Positions 43,799 through 57,015 are shown, numbered from the stretch's first letter. The stretch: 64,000 nt of DNA from Salvia splendens (GCF_004379255.2 NC_056038.1:11198729-11262728); one strand, 5' to 3'. Notes: generated by a model not told the origin, from the letters alone. Numbers and translations are program-made.

Positions 43799-44169
43799 TT
43801 GACACATAATATTATGGAACTTTCAAAAAATTGAATTTTTCCCACGAACTTTGAAATTGGCAAATAATATCACAAACTTTACCCCGAATTTGTTACTTTC
43901 CACCTATCAAAAAATTTTGGTTATATTAATAGATTGAAGAACAAATTTGGAGGGTGTGTTTCAAGAAAAACAATTCTCAAAGATTGAAGATCTTGAAACT
44001 CTCAAGTTGTTGTCGAGAAATTACGAAAAAAATGATATTATTTGCTGGAATTTTTTCATTGGTGGGAAATAACAAACTCATGGTAAAGTTCGTGATATTA
44101 TTTGTCAATTTAAAGTTCACGGGAAAAATCCAACTTTTTTAAAGTTCCATGATATTAGATGTCAATATC
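43799..44169. mobile_element. MITE with long inverted ends, family unassigned
   Basis: The ends ATTGACACATAATATTATGG and CCATGATATTAGATGTCAAT are inverse with a few changes. Inverted similarity extends about 85 bp inward from each side (GAACTTTGAAATTGGC against GTCAATTTAAAGTTC). It has no coding capacity. It lies 0.36 kb past the bZIP stop codon. Confidence 0.65.
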
Positions 44170-44530
44170 CCTAATTTATTAAAATCGAACCATTTAATGA
44201 CGCATGAAGCATAACTTCTAACATAATTTTTTTATACTCACAAGTTAAAGTTGAATATTCCTTTTGAAATAATTAAATATTTGGATTGTTTAGTGGAATT
44301 ATTTTTTGTACAAAAAGAAGAAGATAAGAAAGTTGGCTTTTTGGAATCTGAATATAGAAAATTTAGATCCACTAGAGTTATGTTTCTTTGTTAATTTGAT
44401 TAAGCTATGTTTTAAAAACTTGTTGGTTGTGTTCAGTTAGGATCACTATTTTGTGGATGTGAGACAAGAAGGGATTTGAATAAGCAGAAGCAATAATAAT
44501 GTACAGATAAAAAAGACAAGAATAGTAGCA

Positions 44531-44992
44531 TTAATCAAAGTGAGAAGTGGATATTGATGCAGAGGGCAGAGGAGGAGGAGAATTAAGGTGCATGTGAGCG
44601 AGCATCTGTCGAAGCTCAGACGCATCCTCTTTAAGCTGCGAATTCTCGTGCAGGAGGCGATCGTTGGTGTCGAGAGCGTGGTTGAGCTTTTCGATCAGCT
44701 GGTGGTTCTCATTCCTGAGGCAAACCACCTGCGACCAGAGCTCGTCCAGCTGCTGCTGCTTCCGCATCCTCGAACGCCTCGCGGACTCCCTGTTGGAGAT
44801 CATCCGACGCTGCTTCCTCTCGTTTATAATGCTCATCTGCTGCTGATCCTCTGCCTCGTCCGAGGTCGTCGAGTTGCTGCTCACACACCCCCATTTCTGC
44901 ACTTGGTAGAGGGGGTTCATGTTGGTGTCAACCAATTGGGATAGGTTTGATTGTAGGAGATAATGAAGCTCATTCATTTGGTTTGTTTGCAT
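44531..44992 (-). CDS. bZIP transcription factor, group S (bZIP42/43/48-like)
   Basis: This single-exon gene encodes 153 residues. An N-terminal Ser/Thr/acidic segment (NSTTSDEAED) is followed by the basic region NRESARRSRMRKQQQ (about 67-81) with the invariant N-x7-R spacing, then a leucine zipper with heptads L-V-L-L-A-L-L over roughly residues 83-131. It binds ACGT-core DNA as a dimer in the nucleus. The DELWSQVVCLRNENHQL block matches plant group S proteins of the bZIP42/43/48 type rather than S1; no conserved sucrose-control uORF is visible upstream, consistent with that. A TATA box lies about 75 bp upstream. Confidence 0.92.
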   Translation of the reverse strand: MQTNQMNELHYLLQSNLSQLVDTNMNPLYQVQKWGCVSSNSTTSDEAEDQQQMSIINERKQRRMISNRESARRSRMRKQQQLDELWSQVVCLRNENHQLIEKLNHALDTNDRLLHENSQLKEDASELRQMLAHMHLNSPPPLPSASISTSHFD

Positions 44993-45063
44993 TTTGCTCT
45001 GCTCTAAAAATAATGCTATGTTTACAGAATTGTAGGTTGTTTAGTTCCGAGGATGAATGGGTG

Positions 45064-45071
45064 TATTTATA
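45064..45071 (-). promoter_or_regulatory. TATA box of the bZIP gene
   Basis: On minus, CTATAAATACACCC lies about 75 bp upstream of the ATG at 44992. Confidence 0.6.
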
Positions 45072-45199
45072 GCATCGGAAAAAAGTAAAAGACCGTCTGG
45101 GCCCCGTTATACAAATATTTATAAAGATTGACTGTACTAGTGAGAAACTCAAATTTCCTGAAAATGTAAATATTCTTAATAATAAAAAATGCATTCAAA

Positions 45200-47840
45200 A
45201 CAAAGACACACTCGCTGCATATAAATGGTCAGAAAATTCTAGGGACAAAAAAAACTACTAGAACTTCATTAAAAGTGAGTCTTTAAAAAAACGGAAATTT
45301 ATCGTTTTCGTCACCTAAATTACTACCATGATAAAATTACGTACGTGATAGGGCTAGTATTGTATTCGTATCGTATGGGATTTCTATCTTTAATGACTTA
45401 CGCCTGTGTAAAAAGTGGAGATTATAACAAGTGGGGGCATGAATAATGCAAATTGGCCCAAGGAAAAAAGTGTTAAATGTTGGGGGAAAAATATTTGTTA
45501 TTTGTCACCCAAAGTAATGTTTGGAGTCGTGAAGGAATGAGGAGTTTTAGAGGAGAGGATGACTAAAATCCCTTTTCCTAAAAGTAGAACAAACAACTAT
45601 AGAAAGCTATTGGTTTGACAATAATAAGTAATTTCATTTCAATTGACGCGTGTTATCAAATGAAAAGATTAATGTATTACATGTACATTGTTACATAATA
45701 CTAACTACTTTCATTTCAATTGACGCGTGTTAATAGATTAATGTATAACACGCACGTCCACTTCTTATTCCATCTTGATAAAATGATGATTCTGACTCCT
45801 CTATAAATATGTCGATAATCTTCTCTTCTTATATTGCCTTTTGAAGGGATCGGTGAGTGATTCATTTCTAACACCTTTCTTGTGGTGTTTTCTACTAGGT
45901 TGAGCTATTATATGGAATACAAGTTGAAGAGCTGCATTTTGATATGGTGAATTTAGGCCATTGATGGGTGTTGAGAAGGAGCCAAAATTAAAAAAGATGA
46001 ATCCCCACAAATCTCATCTCCCTTTGTTGAATCTTTTTGACCAAATGACGATATCTAGTTTCGTGTATGGACCTTACCTATGTAGACTTTATTTCATTTC
46101 CATCACCTTTTTTTTTTTGTCTTTTTTAGTCCATAATTAAGGGATTCTCGAATGTGTCTTCTCCATTCGTGCAAGATTTAATATAATAATAATGTGCAAG
46201 GGAAACACTACCCCATTCGCATTTCAAAATTTTAACCAGTTGTGTATACCATGTTATTATAATTAATATTTACAATTTCAATGTTGTTTGACAATCGACT
46301 CTATCATTTGATTTTCAGCGACTGAGTGTGTGAAAAATAAAAGTGATGATTGAAAACCTAAAATTAATTATACAACTTGCATGGGTTTTGAACAAGTTGA
46401 GTTAGAGAAGAACTATTTGGTAGTACTACTATATTTTTCAAGGACGACTCCACTACAATTGATTAGTTTTTTGTTACTACTTTATATAAATATTTTTATT
46501 ATTGCATGGACTCAAAAGTTGCCATTAAATAATAGATTAGAACGTAAAGATTTCCTTTTTCTTTGAGCCGTAAAGATAAAAAAAGATTGGAGTCGGTTTC
46601 TGTTGATTGATACTTTATTTTAATTTTCGTCTATTATTTCTTCTTTCATTTCCTCAAAGATATTTTTTATTTACCAATATACAATATATACATGATTTTG
46701 ATCTTTGGCGAAATGATTTTGCACCTAGTACCCCTATATGACACAAACCTTGTCGGCAAATCTTATCTATCCTTGAAATCGTATCTCAATTGTTTGTGAA
46801 CATTTATGAGAATCTTGTAAATGCTAGGCTACAAAAACTCAGACAAAATGCTATTCATTAAATCTAAGTATAGTGGCTACTATGTATGATTAATTATAAG
46901 ATGAGTTATAAGACCTATTGAGTACCCTTGAGAAGGGAACTACTTTTGTAGGAAAAAAGGAACTAGCAACTTAAATATTGTCCCTTCACAAAGAATAGCC
47001 TCATTTTTTTTTTCATTTTGATCTGCCTTAAGCAATAGTCTCATTTAAAAATAGAAAGTTTTCCTCAAATTATTCCTACTTATTTACAACTTATACCTAC
47101 CACATTCATCCACTTTTTTCTCTCTCTCTCTCTCATAATTTAACTATTTTTTCTATTTCTCTATCCTATTTTACCCACTCTTTCTACTTCTCTCTTACTT
47201 TATCAAATTTTTATTAAAATTCGTGTCATATACCTATGAGATTTTTTTAGTGACCGAGGGAGTAATATATTTACAGGTGCCTACAAGTCACAAAGAAGCT
47301 AATAACAAAAATTCTACAGGTACAAACTTAGATTATTCACAACTCATATCTTAATTATCATTTCTTTTATCTAATTTATTTCTTAAGAATTAACATCCAC
47401 ACATCTTATCCTTAGGTCCTTATTCGTCACTTTCCTTCAGCAATTAGAGTCAGTTTAATAGGATACATAACACACTTATATTGGAATTATATAATAAAAA
47501 TAATCTAAAATATAGGTTCTTATTATGTTTTGTTTATTTATGTTTCCTACAAAACTAATCCTTAATTAACGTGTCTTGTCTCTTAATTTTTCGCTCATAT
47601 CATATTTCTCATATCTAAATTAAATTCATACACTAATTACATGTGTTTGTGGATTAAATTTTTATTCTAATTACGTTTGTATATAATTAGATTCTTATGC
47701 TAACAAAAATTAAATATACCATTTATAAAAATGCAAAGCAACAAAAAAACTAAAACTTAAAAAACAACAAAAAAGAAGGAAAAATAACCATCGAACTCGT
47801 ACTTGGGTTAATCAAGCATGAAGTGCTTATATGATTACCA
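45200..47840. other. AT-rich intergenic DNA
   Basis: No gene was recognised. There is a short direct repeat at about 45632-45655 and 45706-45730 (CATTTCAATTGACGCGTGTTA), and a decayed Stowaway-like right end (GACCGAGGGAG before TA) at about 47252-47262. The C/T-rich (TC)n run near 47118-47136 is a short microsatellite. Confidence 0.45.
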
Positions 47841-48919
47841 TGTTGGTTTCTGGGATTACAAGAGATAACAACAGGGCGTAATACAACCCAAAATAAGGAA
47901 TACAGAATGGAAAACTGAAACTGAATTACAATGAAAGAATCGAAACAAAGAATTGTGAACAGTGTTTAGCCGAGTCGAGGAGGCCTCTTCCCGCAAGACG
48001 AGATACGCCCCGGTAGTGCTCTCGGTTTGGCGTGTCGTCCCCAAAGGTAAAACGGTTACGTCTCTGGTGAAGCAGCACCGCAATCAACAGAGCTCCGGCG
48101 AACTGAATGGAGGATAGGGCAGAGCTTTCGACAGAAAAAATAATGCAGAGAGAGGGAGAGAGCTTATGCTTGTGAATGGTGTAATGTGTGTCTAATGCAG
48201 TGGAATGACTAGCCTATTTATAGGCCAAGCCACCATGTAGGGTCAATCAAGCCATGAAGGCTCATCATGGCAGATCCGTAACCGTCGGCGGTTACAAGCG
48301 TGTGGCAGGAGTGTGCCATTCGGGTGTGGAGCGTGTGCTTTTCTCACGTGGCAGCTTTGACTATGCCACGCTTGACGACGTGTCAAGCCACTTCGATTGC
48401 TAACTCAGCGGTGGTCTAAAAAGATTATTACGGGTCCAGACCCGAGCCCAAAGACCACCCAAAGACCAATTTCCAAGTCCAAGTCCAAGATCGGGACCGA
48501 GGCCCGCGGCTCGCGACCGCGACCACGTGCACGGGCACGGGCTCGGGCGGGAGGCGGCGGCGCGCGCGTGTGGGCTCTTTCACTCATCTTGGTCCACTAT
48601 AATTATTAAGTAACATAAAGTCACTTAATTTAAACACATTAAAAGATGTGTCACTTCTCCAATGTGGGATAATTAACACTAGTTAATTATTCCCTAAGTT
48701 CAAGCTCCAAGCTTTAATTAAAAGCTAATTATGCCCAACTTTAATCCAATATTTCTCACTCACCGGAAATCGGATTTGAGAAAGTGAATATACTACATTT
48801 ATCTACGTAAAATGTAGATCGACGCTATATCATTTAATTTCACAAAATTAAATGTCTCGTCATATTTATTATTTGGTCAAAATCCATTGATCGGGCATAT
48901 TTAATCCATGATTTTTACA
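47841..48919 (-). repeat. 3' LTR of copia element 2
   Basis: On plus it runs TGTTGG...TTTTTACA. It contains a TATA-like palindrome (CCTATTTATAGG, about 48213-48224) and a strongly GC-rich, low-complexity segment at about 48480-48585. Confidence 0.85.
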
Positions 48920-49481
48920 ATCCCCCACATGAGTGGAAATAGCCGAATGCATATGCATGCAGACACAAGCTCAACCCTCGAGAGGTATATAAGCATAAGG
49001 ATAGGTAGTTGTTGGCTTTGAACCCTCCATAGTCGACACCATCGGATACACATACGGCTTAGTAGCGCGATGCTTTGAACTAATCCCCCACAACGTGCAC
49101 CGAGACAATGATGTTAACGCTTAAACACCTCAACCTCATCCGTTCTCACGTTTTGTGTCCATTGCGGTCTTGGACATCACTTTGGATTCATAAGTGCGTT
49201 TTATGAAGCGACCACACTTCGCACTTACATAGGTGATTCTTAGTCAAGTACCTTGCCATACTTGGTCTCTTTGAGAACTCCATATCTTTGAGATCCTTAA
49301 GAACCATTAAAATACATAGACTTAGCCTTTACCACTAGGCAAGTTCTCCAACACTCTATAGCTCTCTAGGGAATAGATATAGTTGAGTGTTTCTCATGAA
49401 CTCTCATAGCTTAGTTGTCCCTTTGAACCAAGTTCTTGGGATCTCCAGTCATCATGGTTGGGTTACCACTATGATAATTCT

Positions 49482-51191
49482 TTAGTTTGTGGATTTCAAA
49501 CCCATTCCCTCTAGAAACTCTAGAAACTTATTCATTTGATCACAGTTTAACCCTTTGGTCAGCGGATCCGCTAGATTATCTATTGACTTCACGTAGTCAA
49601 TTGTAATCACCCCTGTTGTGATCAAATGTCTCACGGTGTTATGTCGTCGACGTATATGTCGAGACTTACCATTATAGAAGCCATTGTTTGCCCTTCCAAT
49701 AGCTGCTTGGCTATCGCAGTGGATCAGCACTGGTGGCACTGGCTTAGACCAACATGGAATATCTTCAAGGAAGTTCTTAAGCCACTCGGCTTCCTCGCCA
49801 ACCTTATCTAAGACAATGAACTCCGATTCCATTGTCGATCGGGCTATACATGTCTGTTTTGTGGATTTCCACGATACAGCACCACCCCCAATAGTAAAGA
49901 CGTATCCACTTGTTGAAAGTGAGTCTCTATTGTCGGATATCCAATTTGCATCACAGTACCCTTCAAGTACCGGGGGGTATCTCGAGAACTGTAGCCCATG
50001 ATTTTGAGTATGTTTTAAATATCTCAAAACCCTCACAAGAGCTCTCCAATGCTCTTTGTTTGGATTGCTCGTGTAACGACTCAACTTGTTTACGGCACAA
50101 GCAATGTCAGGTCGAGTGCAATTAGTTAAGTACATAATGCATCCGATGACCCGTGCATACTCTTCCTGTGCAACGGGCTCGCCTTTGTTCTTGCTCAAGT
50201 GAACGTCGAGTTCAATTGGAGTCTTAACCGGCGTGCCATCATAGGCTTTGAATTTATTCAATATCTTCTCAACATAATGCGATTGTGTTAAGATGATTCT
50301 ATCAGACGTTCTTAGAATCTTCATTCCAAGAATTACATCTGCTAGACCCACGTCTTTCATATCAAAGTTTCTCTTTAACACGGTCTTTGTATCGTTAATT
50401 ACTTGAGTGTTGCTACCCAAGATTAACATATCATCAACGTATAGACACACTATAACATGACCGTTATTAGTGCTCTTGATGTAGACACATTTGTCGCACT
50501 CGTTGATCTTGAACCCATTTGATAACATCACATTATCAAACTTCAAGTGCCATTGCTATGGCGCTTGTTTCAATCCATATAGAGACTTTACGAGCTTGCA
50601 TAACTTTTTCTCTTGTCCAGGTACTACAAACCCTTCGGGTTGTTCCATATAGATTTCATCTTCTAGTTCACCATTTAGAAACGTGGTCTTTACATCCATT
50701 TGATGAATCTCAAGATTGTGCAATGCAGCAATAGCGAGAAGCACTCGGATAGATGTACTCCTTGTTACAGGTGAATAGGTATCGAAGAAGTCATGTCCTT
50801 CCTTTTGTTTAAAACCCTTTACTACTAATCGGGCTTTATACTTATCCACTGTTCCATCGGCCTTAAATTTCCTTTTAAGTACCCATTTGCAACCTAGAGG
50901 TTTCGCACCTTCAGGTAGATCTACCAACACCCAAGAATGGTTTAGCAAAATTGAATCAATTTCGCTTTGAACAGCTTCTTTCCAATGCAACCCGTCTGGG
51001 CGATCAAAGGCTACTTTTATAGATGTTGGTTCTTCATCTAACATAAAAGCAATGTAGTTAGGACTAAATATTTTTGGTGTTCTGACTCTATTACCACGTC
51101 TTAGTACTGTATCATTTGGATCGGGCCTTGCACGCTTGCGCGATTCAGGTTTCTCATCCACTGATTTAGAACTAGTGGCTTCAATCTCCAC
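49482..51191 (-). pseudogene. Copia 2 reverse transcriptase and RNase H, with a stop
   Basis: 51191-50556 holds the RT N-terminus (WVLVDLPEGAKPLGCKWVLK, FLNGELEDEIYMEQPEGF) and ends at an in-frame TAG after YGLKQAP. The frame continues in phase from there to 49482 with the YVDDM site (near 50430), RNase H ([16 protein letters not shown]) and a normal C-terminus. One substitution therefore separates the halves. Confidence 0.88.
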
Positions 51192-51425
51192 TGGTTTAGA
51201 ACTAGTGGCTTCTTCTTCAATTCTTGTCTCAGAATTGGTTACGACTTTTTCTTTGTCTTTGCAAGGAAATGTATTTTCGAGAAATACGGCATTCCTTGAC
51301 TCAATTGTTGTCCCTACTGTTATAGTAGATATTTCATACTTGTGAACAACAAATCGATATGCACTACTGTTAAGTGCATATCCAATGAAGATGAAATCAA
51401 CCGTTTTAGGTCCGATTGTAACTTC

Positions 51426-52140
51426 TTAGGGCGGAGGAACCATCACCTTTGCCAAACACCCCCACACTTTGAGGTATTTGTAGGATGGCTTCCTTCCCTT
51501 CCACTCATAAGGAGTGACATCTTTTCCTTTGAGAGGGATTTTATTCAAGATATAGTTGGCTGTCAAAACAGTTTCCCCCCACATGTTATGTGGTAATCCT
51601 GAAGTCAGAAGCAGTGCATTCATCATCTCTTTTAGAGTTCGATTTTTGCGTTCTGCAACACCGTTAGATTGTGGTGAATATGGAGCAGTTGTTTGATGAA
51701 TTATACCACTTGCGTTGCATAACTCCTCAAACGGGGCTACATATACGCCTCCTCTATCGCTTCGAATCGTTTTGATTTTACAACCAAATTGATTCTCAAC
51801 TTCGTTCTTATAATTTTTGAACGCTTCTATTGCTTCATCTTTACTTCTTAAAAGATAAATGTAGCAATACCTTGTGCAATCATCTATGAAAGTGATAAAG
51901 TACTTTTTACCACCTCTAGTTTGCACCATTTTTAAATCACATACGTCCGTGTGAATTAATTCAAGGGGTTTTGTGCTTCGTTCCACCGAGTGAAACGACA
52001 ACTTAGTCATTTTGCTTCAAGACAAATTTCACATTTATCTTGGGTATCCACTTCATTAGCCTTTAGTAAATCTAAATTCACTAATCTTTTAATGGCTTTT
52101 GAATTTACATGTCCCAATCTACAATGCCATAAATTTGAAG
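51426..52140 (-). pseudogene. Copia 2 integrase fragment
   Basis: The core holds D in HTDVCD, D in IRSDRGGVY and E in [10 protein letters not shown], in the normal order, and ends with a stop near 51426 within the region that should join RT. The HHCC zinc region lies just upstream (52010-52140) in another frame. Confidence 0.82.
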
Positions 52141-52237
52141 ACTCAGTCAAATAAGAAGAAGTAGATGCTTTGTTATTATTAGCCATAAATTTGAAGACTC
52201 AGTCAAATAAGAGGAAGTAGATGCTTTGTTATTATTA
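52126..52237. repeat. 56-bp tandem duplication in copia 2 pol
   Basis: Two units (52126-52181 and 52182-52237) differ at one base. 56 is not a multiple of three, so the duplication breaks the frame between protease and integrase. Confidence 0.93.
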
Positions 52238-53956
52238 GCCAATGGCTTTGCAACACTGCGAGTTGCTACACTAAGCTTGAAAAGCCCATTGGTTACATAA
52301 CATTTTCCGATGGATTTTCCAAACTTGTATAATGCAAACCTATCAGACTCAAATACAAGTTTAAACCCCTTATTAACTAGTATTGATCCTGACACTAAGT
52401 TCTTGCGGATGTCTGGGACATGCAGCACATCCTTCAAAGTGATAGTGACGCCAGACGTCATCATGAGAATCATGTTGCCAACGCCGAGGATTTCGGACGA
52501 TGCTTGATTCCCCATGTTGATCTTCCTCCCTTCAACAGCAGTGTAGGAGGCAAACTTGCTCCTATCTGAGCAGACATGAGCAGTAGCGCCGGTGTCGATG
52601 TACCAGCCACCCTTGTTATCAACAAGGTTAACCTCTTCAGTGAACACAGCAATGAGGTCGTTTTCATCCCAGTCCTTGAACTCCTTCTCAGCGACGTGGG
52701 TAGCCGGCTTCTTCTTCTTGCTGCGGCAGTCCTTTGCAAAGTGGCCTGGTTTGCCACATTTGTAGCAATCGCCTTCAAACTTCTTTGTAGGCTGCTTTCC
52801 CTTCACTTTGTCATTTGGATGATTTGGGTGAGGGCGTTTGTTGGAGGGACCGCCCCGCTCCAACAGATTGGCTTTGGCTTCAAGTGGGGTGAAGCCCTTA
52901 GCCTTTTGGTCGCTTTTGCGCACATCAGCCTCAATGCGCAATTTCACGATCAAGTCTTCAAGGGTCATCTGCTTTCGCTTATGCTTGAGATAGCTCTTGA
53001 AGTCCTTCCAACTAGGAGGAAGCTTGTCAATGATCGTGCACCTTAGGAATTTGTCAGGCAAGGTCATCCCTCCAGCCACTAATGCGTGGATGATCATTTC
53101 GAGCTCTTGGACTTGTTCCATGATAGGTCGAGAGTCGACCATCTTGTAGTCCATAAACTTGGATGCTACAACTTGTTCAGTACCTGCAGCATTATCTATG
53201 CTATACTTCTTTTCTAGGCTTTCCCACATTTGTTTAGATATGGTTACATTGGAGTATACATTGTAGAGGCTGTCATATAATGCACTTAAAATAAAATTTT
53301 TACATAGATAATCCCCTTTTCTCCAAGCTTCATAGTCCGCCATGACTTCGAGCCTAGTCTCTTGGTCGCTTGGCGCGGGCGGCTCGTTTTCCGTGAGGAA
53401 GTTGGCGACGCCCAATGTTGTCAAGTAGAACAACATCTTTTGGTACCACCGCTTGAAGTCAGATCCTCCAAACTTTGGTGGCTTCTCGGCAGGTGGCATC
53501 ATTCTTGGTGCCAAAGGTGCCGCACTTGGTCCATGGAAGGAACCAATTCCGTTGCCCCCGAAGAAGCCAACAATATGGTTGGGCATAGAGCCCCCACCAT
53601 TCATTCATGTTGGGCATAGAGCCCGCCATGATCGTACTATCCCCGAAGGGACTAGCACCCGCATGAGACCCGAAGGCCCCAGCATTCGTGTGAGACCCGA
53701 AGGCCCCATCACTCGATCCATTAAAGGATCCGAAGGAACCACTAAAAGTGAAACCAACCAATCCACTCGAGGTGGATCCACCAGTGTGCCCAAGGGGGTT
53801 AACGAACTCCCATGGGGTTGTTGATGAAGATGGGTAGCGCCCTGGAGTGGGCATCATCGTCGGAATCGACGAAGTGTTGACCGGTCCAGTGGTCGCCATG
53901 TTGGAGGAAATGGCGGCGGCGGAAGTGGCAGCAGCGGTGTTGGATTCAGTCGACAT
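52147..53956 (-). pseudogene. Copia 2 gag and protease, frameshifted
   Basis: The N-terminal part starts at 53956 (MSTESNTAA) and is Gly/Ser/Phe-rich with repeats like GAFGSHTNAGAFGSHAG. It shifts frame near 53600 into the long frame 53604-52147, which has the capsid core (FGGSDFKRWYQKMLFYL), the zinc knuckle CYKCGKPGHFAKDC and the protease motif DTGATAHVCSD. Confidence 0.87.
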
Positions 53957-54045
53957 CTCCAGCAAAAGGTGTTTTAAGTTTCGAAAGTTTTAGTTCAGTT
54001 TATAGGTCCAAATTCCTTCAAAGGCAAGTTATCTCGTCTTGCGAT

Positions 54046-54725
54046 TGTTGGATTCTGGGATTACAAGAGATAACAACAAGGCGTAATACAACCCAAAAAA
54101 AGGAATACAGAATGGAAAACTGAAACTGAATTACAATGAAAGAATCGAAACAAAGAACCGTGAACAGTGTTTAGCCGAGTCGAGGAGGCCTCTTCCCGCA
54201 AGACGAGATACGCCCCGGTAGTGCTCTCGGTTTGGCGTGTCGTCCCCAAAGGTAAAACGGCTACGTCTCTGGTGAAGCAGCACCGTTATCAACAGAGCTC
54301 CGGCGAACTGAATGGAGGATAGGGCAGAGCTTTCAACAGAAAAAACAATGCAGAGAGAGAGAGCTTATGCTTGTGAATGGTGTAATGCGTGTCTAATGCA
54401 GTGGAATGACTAGCCTATTTATAGGCCAAGCTACCATGCAGGGTCAACCAAGCCATGAAGGCTCATCATGGCAGATTCGTAACCGTCGGCGGTTACAAGC
54501 GTGTGGCAGGAGTGTGCCATTCGCGTGTGGAGCGTGTGCTTTTCTCACGTGGCAGCTTTGACTGTGCCACGCTTGACGACGTGTCAAGCCACTTGGATTG
54601 CTGACTCAGCGGTGGTCTAAAAGATTATTACGGGTCCAGACCCAAGCCCAAGACCAATTGCCAAGATCCAAGTCCAAGTCCAAGTCCAAGATCAAGATCG
54701 GGACCGGGCCCGGGCCCGAGGCTTT
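54046..54725 (-). repeat. Truncated 5' LTR of copia element 2
   Basis: It matches 47841 to about 48500 closely. Homology ends in the repeat GGGCCCGGGCCC near 54712-54725, where the 3' LTR goes on into its GC-rich segment. The breakpoint in GC repeats suggests a slippage or recombination deletion. Confidence 0.82.
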
Positions 54726-57015
54726 GTGTGCTTTGTAAAAAGATATTTAGCTCAAACCAACACCAAATAAATATCCTCCCAGGAATCCACAGCGCATCGA
54801 ATGCACAGTACCATCACGTACAGATCATATGATCTTCAATCACCAGGAACAAACCAACAACAAATAAATAAAACAAATGTTTTGTTAACACCAATTTTAT
54901 CTGAAGAAAAGTAGTGCCCAATTTCTCTAAAAAACCAAGCAACTTTGAGCCGACATTGTTAGTGGACCAAGACATGAAAGCTACTACAAATGAGTCAAAA
55001 ATTATTGCAATAATTCAATTGCAGCACCCATCAATGCCATCTACTATATTTATTTCCACCGATATGCCAACTTTCATATTCTTTGCACCTAAGAAAATGG
55101 GCATAACAAATGGTTATTCTTTACACGAATGTATCACATTTTCTAGTTAATTTCTTGAACATTTTTTTAATCTAAATGCATAAACTTTAAGTTGATTTTT
55201 CCCCCAATTTTTTTTTTTCAAATTAAAAGTTGACGTGTTTGTTAAAGGTTCCTGTGTAAAAAAAATTGAACGATCATTAAACTATATCGATTTTAAATTA
55301 GAAGAAGATAATTAAGATTAAGATAGTTGTGTTGAATTTGGAAGCATATAAACAAAATTTCTTTAAAAATATCTAAAAATGGAAAGTAAAATATTTTCTT
55401 AATAAGTAAAGTCCGAGGTGAGTTTCTTCAAATGCGTAAACAAATTTGGTTTATATATTTCTCAATTTTGGAATTGATCTTCTCTGAAATCGATTAATGA
55501 ACACTCACGAGAATCCAAAATCGTATGCTGAAAATTAGTACAAACCTCAAAATATTCTATATCAATTCCAGATGATGTCTCTTTCCAAAGATATTTCTCA
55601 TAATAGCTCGTGGCTTAAAACGATTTTATTCTTATCGCGTCAAGAAAATATTTGCCCAAAAATAATGATCAATTCCCATGCCTAAGAATCATGAGAAAAA
55701 AACAAATGTGAAAATAAACAGGAAAGACATCATAAGATTAGCAATGTCCATGATAAAGGGTGCATATCACCTCCTACTACTTACACCCTAGCTACTGCCT
55801 ACCTTTCAATTTTCATTCATATAGTACAACTTAGTGCCATAGTATTTATCAAATATTTAGTGGATAATAAAATGATAGTTTGTGTACTTTATTAATGAAG
55901 ATTGCACTCAAAGTTTTGATATTTAGGGGTAAATCAAGGTTGATTGTTAGGTTTGTTGAATGAATGAATTCGATTTTCACCTAATATTATAACTGATGTG
56001 GTGAAACCAATCAATTTTTTTCATTGCTTCGTGAAAACAACAAAAGGGTTGAAGATGGGAAAGATTAAAAGACAATAAAGAACAGAGGTGGGGTGTTATC
56101 CATTTTAAGTGTGAGCACATAAACATCTCATTAACTAGTATAGGTGTAGTGTTTTTTGTAATTGGAAAGTCATCTGCAATACTTTAGGTTGATATTTTTT
56201 GTGTGCCTATAATAATAGTTAAACATTTAAAACAATTATAATATGTCACGTGAAAAAAACAGACATAAATCTAGAGATAACAAAATGCAATGTGCACATT
56301 GCATATGATGGATAGTGCAATTAGTTGCTTAACGCGTCATTACCGTGAAATCTAATGAAGATTTGTGTGGATAATAATTATGAATCTTATTACTGGCTGA
56401 TTAGTCCATAGAAACACTATCAAAATTGAATGTTATTAATTATACAGCAAGTATATAGATTTTAAAAAAAATGTTTATCACATGACTCATGAGACCAAGA
56501 GCAAATCCACAATGGTCATGGGAAATAGACAAAGCTGCGTAAGACAAGAAATCAAATCATAGAAGAAAAGCAAACTCTATAAAACAAAATCCAATAATTC
56601 AGCCAAACACCAAAAGAAACAACACCAAAATTTGAATTTACATTCAGCTATAAATAATGTGGAAGATAAAATTGTACTAAAAAAATGATTGAAAACTAAG
56701 ATGATATTTAACTTAGCTACCTAATAATCCATGACAAATATCTATATGTGCATCTCATTCCTGAGACCTGAATGTATGTACCAACAATTGAGATCAGAGA
56801 ATTCAAAAACTAACAAAGTTTCACAAAACTTATGCAAGAGATTATATTACCTCCTAAGTCCTACCTATGAACAATGCATATCAACCTCACATCATGGAAC
56901 AACAACTATAGTTAATTTAATAACTATTTACATTCATTAACCCCACCCCTCCCAAGCATCCCCAGTGGACTGCAATAAACCACACGTAGGGCGAGGAAGT
57001 GTGGCACAGAATGAT
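54726..57015. other. AT-rich intergenic DNA
   Basis: No gene, repeat pair or RNA was recognised. The final few hundred bases are probably the 3' UTR of the Furry-like gene. Confidence 0.45.

Larger units (their letters stand above)
41409..44530. other. Intergenic between the GAUT and bZIP genes
   Basis: The right-hand flank of the GAUT gene (41409-41640, GA-rich) is its 5' UTR and promoter. Beyond it are two MITE-like sequences and a decayed LTR, listed separately. No further gene was recognised. Confidence 0.5.
47841..54725 (-). mobile_element. Ty1/copia LTR retrotransposon 2, decayed, 5' LTR truncated
   Basis: On minus it reads LTR, gag-protease, integrase, RT-RNase H, LTR. The 3' LTR is 47841-48919 (1,079 bp), followed inward by a purine tract (ATGTGGGGGAT on minus). 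The 5' LTR at 54046-54725 matches only its inner 680 bp and then stops in unrelated sequence, so the 5' end has been lost. The frames carry a nonsense codon, a frameshift and a 56-bp duplication. No target duplication can be expected or seen. Confidence 0.9.

Noticed and set aside
44970..45194. Upstream frame of the bZIP gene as a sucrose-control uORF
   Set aside because: The peptide does not look like the conserved group S1 uORF, and the bZIP is closer to the bZIP42/43/48 type. The frame overlaps the ATG and the TATA region by chance.
48397..48609. Arg/Ala-rich small frames on both strands
   Set aside because: They are by-products of the GC-rich low-complexity part of the copia LTR.
54914..55150. 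A 78-residue frame in AT-rich DNA
   Set aside because: It has no recognisable family, no splice context and no codon signal; chance frame.
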